Source: Psychrosphaera sp. B3R10 (GTDB lineage Bacteria > Pseudomonadota > Gammaproteobacteria > Enterobacterales > Alteromonadaceae). Taken from it: a stretch of 64,000 nucleotides of DNA. The stretch lies in assembly GCF_018861025.1 (NCBI RefSeq), contig NZ_JAHKQH010000042.1, forward strand, positions 206,321-270,320. The letters are read 5' to 3'. Below, in pieces: positions 8,887 to 17,643 of this stretch; position 1 is the first letter of the stretch; each line of letters starts with the position of its first letter. Below the pieces are notes generated by a model. The model saw only the letters and a list, made by a program, of their open reading frames with translations. It searched no databases and was not told the DNA's origin. The position numbers and the translations under genes are program-made.

Positions 8887-11238
8887 ATGAATAATAAAAT
8901 ATCTCGACGTGATGCGTTAAAAGTTTTTGCGGCTGGTTTAGCAGCAACAGGCGTAGCGTGTTCAACAAAATCCACAAATATGATCAGCAAACCTGTGTTA
9001 CAGAACACAATTAAAGACAGTTGGAGTAATACCCACAACAGAGTTTGGTTAGGTGGTGAATATTGGGCCAATCCAATGGAAGATTGGCGAATAAACAATG
9101 GTGCTGCAGAGTGCGTTACAACGGGTGGTCAACGGAGCGTGCACTCATTACAACATCAGTTGGTTGATACCACTAAAGCATTCAGAACGTCTGTACGTGT
9201 AAAGTTAGCAGAACAAGGCATCAAAGATGGTGGCGCGTCTATCCGATTTGGTATTCGCAGCGAAATAAATGAATATCGTAGTAACTGTTTTGTACAACAA
9301 GGTTTAGACGTAGGGATAATTGCTAATAAAATAGCGCTAGGAGATAAACGTAAACTGCTATCCAGACCTAATGTTAATGAAGAATTAGAAATTATAATTT
9401 CTGGCGCCCCACAAGCACAGTTGGTTGCCCTTGACGTTGAAATTAAATCGGCGACCAGTGGTGAATCCCTTGGTCGTATGGCGTCTTTAGTCGGCACGGA
9501 AGAGTTATTAGGAAACCTTGCTGTCGTGAGTAATTTTGAAATACCTTCTTTTGAAAGTGGGCCACAACAGTCCCGTAGTGATGGTGGCCGTTATCAATTT
9601 AAAAATTGGCAAATCGAAGGTGAAGCTTTTAGTCATAACGTAAAGCAAAAATTTGGACCTATCCTTTGGACTATGTACACCTTAAACAACAGTCGCAGCG
9701 CTGAAGGTTTTGTTATGAACCTGAGTGTGCTCACAGGTCCGCTAGGCAAGAAAGACTCTAAACAAGTAATATTACAAACTTTCCAAAATGGTGATTGGCA
9801 GGTCATCAGTAAAGCTGAACTGGATACCGATGCTTGGGTTGCTTCCTTTAGAATCGTTAACTGGGATGAAAAACAAGCAACTCCTTACCGTGTTGTTTAT
9901 GGCGAAGGACAAGTAGACGGGACAACAAAACTAGACGTTTATGAGGGAATGATTAGGGCAAACCCTTCTGGGCGAAAAATGCGTATGGCTGCGCTGACAT
10001 GTCAAAATGATTATGCATTTCCATATGAGCCTGTTGCTAATAATGTAGTAAAAATGGACCCTGATTTAGTGCTGTTCTCTGGTGATCAACTTTATGAAAA
10101 TCACGGTGGCTTTGGCATGATCCGTGTGCCAGCTAAAATGGCGATTTTAAATTACCTTCGTAAGTATTATCAATTTGGATGGGCCTTCAGAGATGCCATG
10201 AGAAATGCCCCGACAATTTGCTTGCCGGACGACCATGATGTGTTGCAAGGTAATTTGTGGGGAGAAGGGGGCAGCCCAATGCCATTTTCTGCTCATGAAG
10301 AAAACAGAGTAGACAAAACCGGAGGGTATATTGAGCCAATTAGAATGTTGAATGTCGTACATCGCACTCATACAGCCCATCATATGAAACCGGCTGATCC
10401 TACACCATCAAAAAATAATTTGAGTGTGTATTATGGCGAATTAATTTATGGCGATGTTAGCTTTGCAATTGTCGCCGATAGGCAATGGAAAAGTGGTCCA
10501 GAACGATTAGACATTTTAGTTGGCACCTCAGGCAATGAAGAAGATCCTAATTTTATAAATCCCAAATGGGATTCTCCAGATTTACATTTGTTGGGAGAAC
10601 GTCAAGAACAGTTTTTAAAAGTATGGAGCCGTGATTGGCGAGAACATAAGCTGAAAGCTCTGATATCTCAAACTATTTTCGCAAGTTTAGCCACACATCA
10701 AATGACCCCTAAACATTATTTAAAATATGACTTCGACGCTAATGGTTGGCCAGCATCAGGTCGCAATCGAGCTGTAGAAGCAATAAAAGGGTCTAAAGCC
10801 TTACATATTTGCGGAGACACGCACTTACCAAGTGTTTCTCAATATGGGTTAGAAAAACATCGTGATAGTAACTGGGCGTTCTGCACTCCTGCGATTGCGG
10901 TTGGTTGGCAACGTTGGTGGCGACCTGATGATGTAGGTTTGAAGTATACTCATCGTCCTGAACACGGTATGGCGAATACCGGTGAATATTTAGATAGCTT
11001 TGGCAATAAAAATTATATTTATGCCATAGGCAATCCAGAAGTTAGTCGCTCAAAAAATAGATATGTAATGGCACATGAGAAAAGTAGTGGTTTTGGTTTT
11101 GTTACTTTCGATAAGGAAGAGAAAACCTACACTATGGAAGCATATAAATTCATGGTGGATATCACAGATGGGAAATCGAGCAATCAATTTGATGGTTGGC
11201 CTTTAACAATCAAGCAATCGGAAAATCAGAGTGTTTGA
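8887..11238 (+). CDS. Tat-exported PhoD-like metallophosphatase
   Basis: 783 residues. The N-terminus has the twin-arginine motif SRRDALKVFAAG followed by a hydrophobic stretch and a VACS segment, so export is by Tat and perhaps with lipid attachment. Residues about 50-240 look like a beta-sandwich (LamG-like). The C-terminal half fits a PhoD-type metallophosphatase: FSGDQLYENHGGFG, LPDDHDVLQGNLWGEGG and ALHICGDTHLPS supply the expected Asp/His metal ligands. Family members are Ca/Fe-dependent phosphodiesterases or phosphatases. The stop overlaps the next gene by 8 bp, so the two are one operon. The natural substrate in an algal-polysaccharide locus is unknown. Confidence 0.85.
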   Translation: MNNKISRRDALKVFAAGLAATGVACSTKSTNMISKPVLQNTIKDSWSNTHNRVWLGGEYWANPMEDWRINNGAAECVTTGGQRSVHSLQHQLVDTTKAFRTSVRVKLAEQGIKDGGASIRFGIRSEINEYRSNCFVQQGLDVGIIANKIALGDKRKLLSRPNVNEELEIIISGAPQAQLVALDVEIKSATSGESLGRMASLVGTEELLGNLAVVSNFEIPSFESGPQQSRSDGGRYQFKNWQIEGEAFSHNVKQKFGPILWTMYTLNNSRSAEGFVMNLSVLTGPLGKKDSKQVILQTFQNGDWQVISKAELDTDAWVASFRIVNWDEKQATPYRVVYGEGQVDGTTKLDVYEGMIRANPSGRKMRMAALTCQNDYAFPYEPVANNVVKMDPDLVLFSGDQLYENHGGFGMIRVPAKMAILNYLRKYYQFGWAFRDAMRNAPTICLPDDHDVLQGNLWGEGGSPMPFSAHEENRVDKTGGYIEPIRMLNVVHRTHTAHHMKPADPTPSKNNLSVYYGELIYGDVSFAIVADRQWKSGPERLDILVGTSGNEEDPNFINPKWDSPDLHLLGERQEQFLKVWSRDWREHKLKALISQTIFASLATHQMTPKHYLKYDFDANGWPASGRNRAVEAIKGSKALHICGDTHLPSVSQYGLEKHRDSNWAFCTPAIAVGWQRWWRPDDVGLKYTHRPEHGMANTGEYLDSFGNKNYIYAIGNPEVSRSKNRYVMAHEKSSGFGFVTFDKEEKTYTMEAYKFMVDITDGKSSNQFDGWPLTIKQSENQSV

Positions 11239-12256
11239 TTTTACAGATGATAAAAAGATAACAAAGATTAAGAAACCGCTGAAGTATCTGATTTTGAGTT
11301 TATTTTTTTGCAATACAATTAATGCTCAAGCCTCAGAACTGCCCCCGGTGTTGATGAAACAGGGGGCTTATACGATCTACGATAAACAAGCGCTTGATTT
11401 ACTTGATCTTGGTGCAAAATTAGAAGTGTTAGCATCAGGTTTTGAATGGACTGAAGGGCCAGTTTGGGATGATAAAAATAAACGTTTATTATTTGTCGAT
11501 ATTCCCAATAATAAAATTCATTCGTATAGTGAATTACAAGGTGTTACTGACTTTTTATACCCGAGTGGCCGAGTAAATGGTTTGTTAATTGATGCTGAGG
11601 GCACATTAGTGATGATGTCCACAGCGACTAGAACGGTTGCGAAGTTGAAAATGACTGAGCGTGTGAAAGCATCAAGCGTCCAGCATATTGTCAGCCACTA
11701 TAAGGGAAAGCGACTCAATAGCCCGAACGATGTCGCTTTGCATCGCTCTGGGGTCTTGTTTTTCACAGATCCACCTTATGGATTACCAAAACGTATGGAC
11801 GATCCTAATAAGGAGCTCGACTTTCAAGGGGTATATCGTTTGTCAGTGGACAATAAATTATCTTTAATAGATGACGAACTTACATTTCCAAACGGTATTG
11901 CAATATCACCAAGTCAGGACAAGCTTTATGTTGCGGTATCTGACGACGCTGAGCCTGCTTGGTATCAATACCTGTTAGATGCACAAGGTAATGTCATTGA
12001 TAAATCTTTGTTATTTAAACCCAAATTTTTAGGCATTGAGCATGGCACAACGGATGGTCTTAAAGTACATAGTACTGGAACTGTTTTCGCGACAGGTCCT
12101 GGAGGGGTTTGGATATTTTCTTCTGACAAGCGATTGCTAGCACAAATAGCCATGCCTGGCTTTACTGCAAACTTGGCATTTAATGGCGATGAATCTCTTA
12201 TATATTTAACAGCCCATAAAGAATTAAGACGGTTGAAATTGAGACACGCCGATTAG
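11231..12256 (+). CDS. SMP-30/gluconolactonase family protein
   Basis: 341 residues from GTG 11231, which overlaps the phosphatase gene by 8 bp. No in-frame ATG is nearby. After a hydrophobic signal-like segment (LKYLILSLFFCNTINAQA) comes a six-bladed propeller of the SMP-30/lactonase family: FEWTEGPVWDDK (metal-ligand Glu), SPNDVALHRSG (metal-ligand Asn), TFPNGIAISPSQDKLYVA and TDGLKVHSTG. Members hydrolyse sugar lactones with a divalent metal. Periplasmic opening of an aldonolactone is a reasonable guess, but the partner oxidase is not evident. Confidence 0.85.
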   Translation: MFDFTDDKKITKIKKPLKYLILSLFFCNTINAQASELPPVLMKQGAYTIYDKQALDLLDLGAKLEVLASGFEWTEGPVWDDKNKRLLFVDIPNNKIHSYSELQGVTDFLYPSGRVNGLLIDAEGTLVMMSTATRTVAKLKMTERVKASSVQHIVSHYKGKRLNSPNDVALHRSGVLFFTDPPYGLPKRMDDPNKELDFQGVYRLSVDNKLSLIDDELTFPNGIAISPSQDKLYVAVSDDAEPAWYQYLLDAQGNVIDKSLLFKPKFLGIEHGTTDGLKVHSTGTVFATGPGGVWIFSSDKRLLAQIAMPGFTANLAFNGDESLIYLTAHKELRRLKLRHAD

Positions 12257-12301
12257 TTTATTGTTGCTGGATAGATTACTAAATTCAATTTTAAGAAAAG
12301 G

Positions 12302-12326
12302 AGGCCTGAACATTAAGTTCAGGCCT
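12302..12326. terminator. Hairpin between convergent genes
   Basis: A perfect 10-bp inverted repeat, AGGCCTGAAC and GTTCAGGCCT, has a 5-nt loop. It lies between the SMP-30 gene (plus) and the GH50 gene (minus). The flanking T runs are short and interrupted on both strands, so it may be a weak bidirectional terminator. Confidence 0.55.
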
Positions 12327-12351
12327 AATATTTACCACTATTTTGAAGGTA

Positions 12352-14682
12352 TTATTTGGCTAAACGTTGCTGGTACATCTTGCCTGTTACTTCTTTAACC
12401 GCCTTTATTAATTCAGGGTAAGGCGTGTCAGTAACGTTTACAAAACCTATATTGGCATTTTCTCCATCAAGTGCCCGACCGGTAATAGGTTCATCGACAT
12501 ACTGGAACCAATGCGCGCCAACCATATAAGGTTTTGATAAAACACTTTGCATATACGCTGTGTATTTTCGGGCTCGATCTTTTTGATCGCTGGCATGAAC
12601 AATACCAGGATTGAACATCCCGGAATCTGACGCTGTGCCAATATGAAATTCACCAATCGTTACCGGTAAATCGACTTCTTCTAAAAATTGCCAGTAGTCA
12701 TCCTGCATACTGTCTTCGTAAATGTTAAAACTCAAAACATCAGAATACGCAGTAGATGCCTTAATAATTTCATCAGGCATTCCCCAGTTCGCCATTCGTG
12801 CTCCCATATATAAATGGTTTGGTAGAACGTCTTCTAACGTGTTGTGGACAACGATAAAGTACTGTTCACCTAATAACTCTAACATTTTAGATAGATCTGC
12901 TACGTAGGCCGCAGTATGTTGCTCAACAACTGCGTTTTTAGCAAATGTCTTCCAACTTGCAAATGTTGAATTCCAGCTAGAGTTTAATGCCGAGATAGAT
13001 TGATATTTTTGTTTTAAGTGTTTAGTGAACGCTTGTTTTGCTGGGCTTTCCAAACTGTTTTTGGATAGCGCATCCAATATTATACCGTAACGTGCTTCAA
13101 TACTGCCTTCACGTTCGCCCCAGCTTTTTTCATTGTCGATAAAAATACCAGCACACCAAGGAGAATTGTTAATGTTTTTCGCAATTTCTTCAATTGTCGC
13201 GCGGGCACGTTCAGCGAATACCGGATCAAAAACATCTGGCATTAACCCCCAATGATTTACTTTACCTGACAATGTTTTGAAATCACCAATGATCCAGCCA
13301 TTCGCAAAGTAAGGTACTTGTTTTTTCTCATAAAAGTTTGGGTCAACCCAGTTACCAAAAGAGGTGAATCCCCAGTTTTTCATGCGCTGCAAGGTAACGT
13401 CATACCAAGAATCCATGAAGTTTTCACCGTATTTACGTTCTAGGTTAGCCCGATAAAAGTTAAATGTTTCGCCGTGGTCCATAGCGCCTTTTAAAGCCCA
13501 CCGACGGTAACTGTAGTGTTTGGCGAGCGGTTCATTATATTCGGGTAACCATGCAAATAGGTTGCGTCTAATATCCGATGATAAGTAGCGTGTTTGGCGA
13601 GTTTCGTCTGAAACGTGTACAACGCCCATTGAGTCTTCAGGGGTCAATTCATCAGGGGAACGATATCTTACCTTGTCATCCTTAAAGTCAATTCCAGTCA
13701 ATGTAGACAAGTTCGCCATGCGAACATTGGCCGGGCCATGGGAAAAGTAAAGATAGCCGTCGGGGTCAACCATCCACCACTTTCCTTGATATTTCTGGGT
13801 ACGAAAATAACCAGTGGCCTCTAGTTTTGGGCCAGCTTTGTAGCCACCAAATCGTGAACGAGTTGGATCAGGTTTGGCGTCTTTAAGCGCCGTCAACTCG
13901 GCTTGCGTGTTTGCCGCTAATTGCGCATCGTTATCGATATGTAAAGCCGTTTTATTGTTATTGTTTTGACCATATTGATCTAACACATTAGTCATCCAGT
14001 TTGGATCACGTGGTGGGTTTTTTCGGATCCTAATATTATTGATTTCAATTGTATTATCTTCAGCAAGACCAATTGTTTGAAAGGTCAACGCTTTAATTGT
14101 TGATACGTCAACGTTATCGTGGCGCCACGAACGCCATATCATTAATTGGTCTTTGGTCTGCCACGGGGGTTGGTCCCCCCAAAAACCCGCTTCGGTTTCG
14201 GCTTCTTTTCCTGATAATGGGAAGTAAACCGTTCCTTGATATCCCTCTGGAATGGCGATGGACCGGCTCTGAGCCTCGCCATCTTGATTTTCTAGCAACA
14301 AATAAAAGTGACTTGAGTGAGCGCTTAAATTTTTAACGTCAAATGCAAGATTGTGCTCAGGAAAATTGGAGAGTAACCATGGAGAGGCGGGTTCAATTCG
14401 AACTGTTGATATGTTTTCTGATGCTTTGAAATTAATGATTAGTGATTCATTATCGATCCAATCATACTTTGCTGTTTCAGCTGTTATCCAACTGGATTTT
14501 TGTCGCTGTAACTTCGGTAACAAGTCCAATAATAGGGTTTCTGTTTCAAAGTGGTCTACTAGTGCTGATTGAGACTGCTTTGCTAACTGAGGTTCGCCGT
14601 TTTGGTAGCAACCTACCAGCACCAACGAGGACAACAGAGCCGCAGTAAATAATGGTTTAAATTGAATGTTGTTGTTATTCAT
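12352..14682 (-). CDS. GH50 beta-agarase, lipoprotein
   Basis: 776 residues. A lipoprotein signal ends in LVGC (Cys25). The N-terminal ~230 residues are a CBM-like beta-sandwich. The catalytic (beta/alpha)8 barrel begins near KWWMVDPDGYLYFSHGPANV, a hallmark of GH50 agarases. The acid/base is probably Glu518 (IDNEKSWG) and the nucleophile Glu678 (TIGEFHIG). The length matches known Aga50-type exo- or endo-agarases that release neoagarobiose or neoagaro-oligosaccharides. The RBS AAGGGA fits ATG 14682. A shared palindrome lies 57 bp upstream. Confidence 0.92.
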   Translation of the reverse strand: MNNNNIQFKPLFTAALLSSLVLVGCYQNGEPQLAKQSQSALVDHFETETLLLDLLPKLQRQKSSWITAETAKYDWIDNESLIINFKASENISTVRIEPASPWLLSNFPEHNLAFDVKNLSAHSSHFYLLLENQDGEAQSRSIAIPEGYQGTVYFPLSGKEAETEAGFWGDQPPWQTKDQLMIWRSWRHDNVDVSTIKALTFQTIGLAEDNTIEINNIRIRKNPPRDPNWMTNVLDQYGQNNNNKTALHIDNDAQLAANTQAELTALKDAKPDPTRSRFGGYKAGPKLEATGYFRTQKYQGKWWMVDPDGYLYFSHGPANVRMANLSTLTGIDFKDDKVRYRSPDELTPEDSMGVVHVSDETRQTRYLSSDIRRNLFAWLPEYNEPLAKHYSYRRWALKGAMDHGETFNFYRANLERKYGENFMDSWYDVTLQRMKNWGFTSFGNWVDPNFYEKKQVPYFANGWIIGDFKTLSGKVNHWGLMPDVFDPVFAERARATIEEIAKNINNSPWCAGIFIDNEKSWGEREGSIEARYGIILDALSKNSLESPAKQAFTKHLKQKYQSISALNSSWNSTFASWKTFAKNAVVEQHTAAYVADLSKMLELLGEQYFIVVHNTLEDVLPNHLYMGARMANWGMPDEIIKASTAYSDVLSFNIYEDSMQDDYWQFLEEVDLPVTIGEFHIGTASDSGMFNPGIVHASDQKDRARKYTAYMQSVLSKPYMVGAHWFQYVDEPITGRALDGENANIGFVNVTDTPYPELIKAVKEVTGKMYQQRLAK

Positions 14683-14738
14683 TTATTTCCCTTGTGATTG
14701 AATTTTAAACACGTCCCATTGTTTGTGTTAAATAGTTA

Positions 14739-14750
14739 ATTGTCAACAAT
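14739..14750. promoter_or_regulatory. Palindromic operator candidate upstream of GH50 agarase
   Basis: ATTGTCAACAAT is the shared regulatory palindrome with one base changed (C for T at position 6). It is identical to the site at 16394-16405 and lies 57 bp before the agarase start codon. Confidence 0.55.
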
Positions 14751-14836
14751 CAAAGGTGAAAAACAAGGCTAATGAGGATAGCACTGTATGAATCATAGTG
14801 GTTTGCGGTTATGTAAGCTTTAGCGTTTTGTATTAA

Positions 14837-16300
14837 CTAACTAATTCGTTTTAAGTAGTCAGCATGGTTAGGCAATCGTACAACTTTCTTTTGAATATCT
14901 TGTTCAATGTCGTCAAGAAAACGCTTTAATTCACTCTCTGAGAGTTCGTCGGCAATTGGGTGATGGTTATCTGGGATCAAACCTTGCCCAATCATTACCT
15001 GCAACCATGAGTCGTTAAAAATTTCGTTTTTCCGTTGCACAAATCGACCCGTTTGTTTAAACATATCCATTCTTTGTTGCAGACTTGGCGGGACTTTCAT
15101 TTCTTGACAGAACTGCCAAAATGGTGAGTCATTGCGGTCAGTTTGTTTGTAATGCAGAACAATAAAGTCTTTAATTTCGTTGTAGTCCGTCTCCATATAA
15201 TAGTTGTATTCATCGACTTCCAGCTGATTTATGCCGTATGTTGGGAAATACTTAATAAGTTGTAAGATCCCCTGCTGAATGAGATGAATTGCCGTAGACT
15301 CTAGCGGTTCAATAAAGCCACCGGCCAAGCCAATTGCGATACAGTTTTTATTCCATAGTGTTTTTCTGTGGCCCGTTTTAAATTTTAGCATGCGCGGTTC
15401 AGTTAACATTTTACCTTCAACAGATGTTACTAATGTATCGCGGGCTTCGTCATCACTCATGTAATCGCTACCGTATACAATGCCGTTACCCATCCGATGT
15501 TGTAAAGGAATACGCCATTGCCAGCCAGCCTTGTGAGCAATAGAACGCGTATAAGGGAGCGGTGGTGTTGCGAGTTCGGTTTGCACTGCAATTGCTCTAT
15601 TCATTGGTAACCAATGGGACCAGTCGACAAATGGTGTTTTTAATGTTTCATCAATCAACAGCCCTTTAAACCCGGAGCAATCAATAAAGAAGTCTGCCTC
15701 TACGGTAGGACCGTCTTGTAGCTCAAGCGCATTGATATAACCATTATCAGGGTTAGTTTGTACGTGATTGACTAAACCTTCTTGCCTTTTCACGCCTTGT
15801 GATATGGCTTTGTCTCGCAGCAAATTCGCATATAAACTGGCATCAAGATGATAGGCAAAGTTTGGACCGCCTTGGAGATGGGCAAATTTACCTTGTAAAG
15901 CAGCTTGGGTTTCTAAGTTGTAACAACCAAAAGGCTTGCTGATCCCAAGCTCGATGCCCCGTTGCCAGTATTCATGAAACCCTGCTGCCCACATACCTAG
16001 CCCTGTAGAGCCAAAACCATGAAAGTAGCTTTCTCCTGGTTTACGCCAGTTTTCAAATTGAATGCCGAGTTTAAAACTGCCTGACGTCTTTTTTATAAAC
16101 TCGCTAGAATTTACCCCTAACATATCATTAAAAAAGTGAAGACTCGGGATTGTCGCCTCGCCAACGCCAATGGTTCCAATTTGTTCAGATTCCACTACCG
16201 TGATGTCAACTTTAGAAAGCGCTTTAGATAAGAGGGCCGCGGTCATCCACCCTGCAGTACCACCACCCAAAATAACGACTTTACTTACTTTATGTTGCAT
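14837..16300 (-). CDS. Tryptophan halogenase-like flavoprotein
   Basis: 487 residues, fitting the flavin-dependent tryptophan halogenase family (PF04820). The FAD motif GGGTAGWM is at residues 12-19, GVGEATIP at 45-52, and the lysine that forms the halogenating intermediate corresponds to Lys77 in SFKLGIQFENW. The WxWxIP motif is present as GWQWRIP, and FIEPLESTAIHL carries the expected Glu. All fingerprint residues are intact. Homologues are common beside TonB receptors and carbohydrate genes in Alteromonadales, where their substrate is unknown. The RBS GGGGAG precedes ATG 16300. It shares its upstream region with a divergent gene and contains the locus palindrome. Confidence 0.88.
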   Translation of the reverse strand: MQHKVSKVVILGGGTAGWMTAALLSKALSKVDITVVESEQIGTIGVGEATIPSLHFFNDMLGVNSSEFIKKTSGSFKLGIQFENWRKPGESYFHGFGSTGLGMWAAGFHEYWQRGIELGISKPFGCYNLETQAALQGKFAHLQGGPNFAYHLDASLYANLLRDKAISQGVKRQEGLVNHVQTNPDNGYINALELQDGPTVEADFFIDCSGFKGLLIDETLKTPFVDWSHWLPMNRAIAVQTELATPPLPYTRSIAHKAGWQWRIPLQHRMGNGIVYGSDYMSDDEARDTLVTSVEGKMLTEPRMLKFKTGHRKTLWNKNCIAIGLAGGFIEPLESTAIHLIQQGILQLIKYFPTYGINQLEVDEYNYYMETDYNEIKDFIVLHYKQTDRNDSPFWQFCQEMKVPPSLQQRMDMFKQTGRFVQRKNEIFNDSWLQVMIGQGLIPDNHHPIADELSESELKRFLDDIEQDIQKKVVRLPNHADYLKRIS

Positions 16301-16393
16301 ATCAATTGGCTCCCCAACGCCTTGGTCATTTTTGCCATGACTCTACTTTAATATAGTGTACTTTACATACTATACACAACTAGTCAATTGTAA

Positions 16394-16405
16394 ATTGTCA
16401 ACAAT
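16394..16405. promoter_or_regulatory. Palindromic operator candidate in the divergent halogenase / ExoP-domain region
   Basis: ATTGTCAACAAT is placed 94 bp before the halogenase start and 65 bp before the divergent gene at 16470. One bound regulator could control both. It is identical to the site before the GH50 agarase gene. Confidence 0.55.
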
Positions 16406-16469
16406 GAAAAAGTGGGATACAGTAAATACCGAACAAAATAATAACCAGTAAATTAAGTAGAGTGTCATT

Positions 16470-17114
16470 ATGAAAATGTTAAAAATAATTTGCATGATAT
16501 TAATTTTGGCTGCTTTCCAAAGTGCAGCCGCTTTAGATCCAAACATTAATTATCTAAACAAAGGCAGTGCGGTATCGCCATGGGAGTTGGGGTTAAATTA
16601 TGGTAAGACCAAATACATAGGAGAAAGTGTCGCTACAGTTCGCAGTAGCTTGCAGGCGTCTCCTGCAAAAAAATCTGTTGATGGCGATGCTGTTCGATTT
16701 AAGTGGAAACCGAAAGGGATTAAAAACGAATGGGGCAGTGTTGACTCGAATATTCTGACGATGAATGTGACCAATAAGATGAAACACACAGACCTAACGA
16801 GTGTCATTGACCGAGCGGCGCTAACCTTCGATGTAAAGGTAAATAAAGTCCCAAAAGAAAACGTTGAATTGATGATGGAGTGCGCTTGGGATTGGAAATG
16901 CCGGACGAAGTTCCCACTTAAAAATGCGTTTAAACGTGCGCCTAAAGGAAAGTGGGTTTCTATCCCTATCCCGCTTAAATGTTTGGCAAATGAAGGGTTT
17001 GATTTTAGCAAAGTGACAACCATATTTAGCCTTCAGACTGTCGGTAAATTAGACATAGAAATCAGCAACATTCAATTGACTGGACTTGCTTCTGGTGAAG
17101 TCAATTGTGGTTAG
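16470..17114 (+). CDS. Secreted stand-alone ExoP galactose-binding-like domain protein
   Basis: 214 residues with a cleavable signal peptide (LKIICMILILAAFQSAAA). The rest resembles the C-terminal ExoP-type (galactose-binding-like) beta-sandwich that normally ends GH3 exo-glucanases of marine bacteria: LTFDVKVNKVPKENV, a Cys pair near CAWDWKC, PKGKWVSIPIPLKC and GKLDIEISNIQL. Here it stands alone, with no catalytic domain before it. A role as a periplasmic sugar-binding accessory to the agar enzymes is inferred. It is divergent from the halogenase-like gene and shares its candidate operator. Confidence 0.6.
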   Translation: MKMLKIICMILILAAFQSAAALDPNINYLNKGSAVSPWELGLNYGKTKYIGESVATVRSSLQASPAKKSVDGDAVRFKWKPKGIKNEWGSVDSNILTMNVTNKMKHTDLTSVIDRAALTFDVKVNKVPKENVELMMECAWDWKCRTKFPLKNAFKRAPKGKWVSIPIPLKCLANEGFDFSKVTTIFSLQTVGKLDIEISNIQLTGLASGEVNCG

Positions 17115-17643
17115 TTTTAATGTAATGCGAACCAATGTGCTTTTTTACTTATTGAGTAAGCGCATTGGGGAGCCCTAAAAAGTAAAAATGGCCACGATTT
17201 ATTGTCAGTAACAGCAATACCCTTAGATCTGGTTGTACAATAAATGTCACCTTTTAGTTACCCAGACTTAAAATTATCAGTGGATAGCTGTTGATTTAGG
17301 TGGCAAATAGACCGAATAAAAATATCTACCTTATATTCTTCAAGGCTGAAATCTAATTTCACCTTATCATGTTTTTTAACTTATCCAACTTTTAGTAAGG
17401 GGAAGGTTGGCGACTAATCGTTTTGGTAATGATCTGTATTTGTTACTAATTTTCACTTACACCCGATGAAATTTCGTTATCGCCATAACAAAGGTTATTT
17501 CCCCGCGAATTATAGCCGAAAACCAATGTTCGATTTATTTAACTAGGTTAAAACTATTTTAACTTTCAACTTTACATACCTAAAATTAATGTGTAGATTG
17601 TTAACAATAAACTGTAATTAGTCTTCTACTTTGAGAGTGAGTT
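17115..17643. other. Intergenic region before the anhydrogalactose operon
   Basis: About 530 bp without a convincing gene. At 17132-17168 an 11-bp imperfect inverted repeat (CCAATGTGCTT / AAGCGCATTGG, 15-nt loop, no T tract) could end transcription of the ExoP-domain gene. The shared palindrome lies near the right end. The rest is AT-rich with stops in every frame. Confidence 0.5.
17597..17608. promoter_or_regulatory. Perfect palindromic operator candidate of the anhydrogalactose operon
   Basis: ATTGTTAACAAT is the perfect form of the palindrome repeated across the agar locus. It lies 36 bp before the cycloisomerase start, a position suited to repression. Confidence 0.6.
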
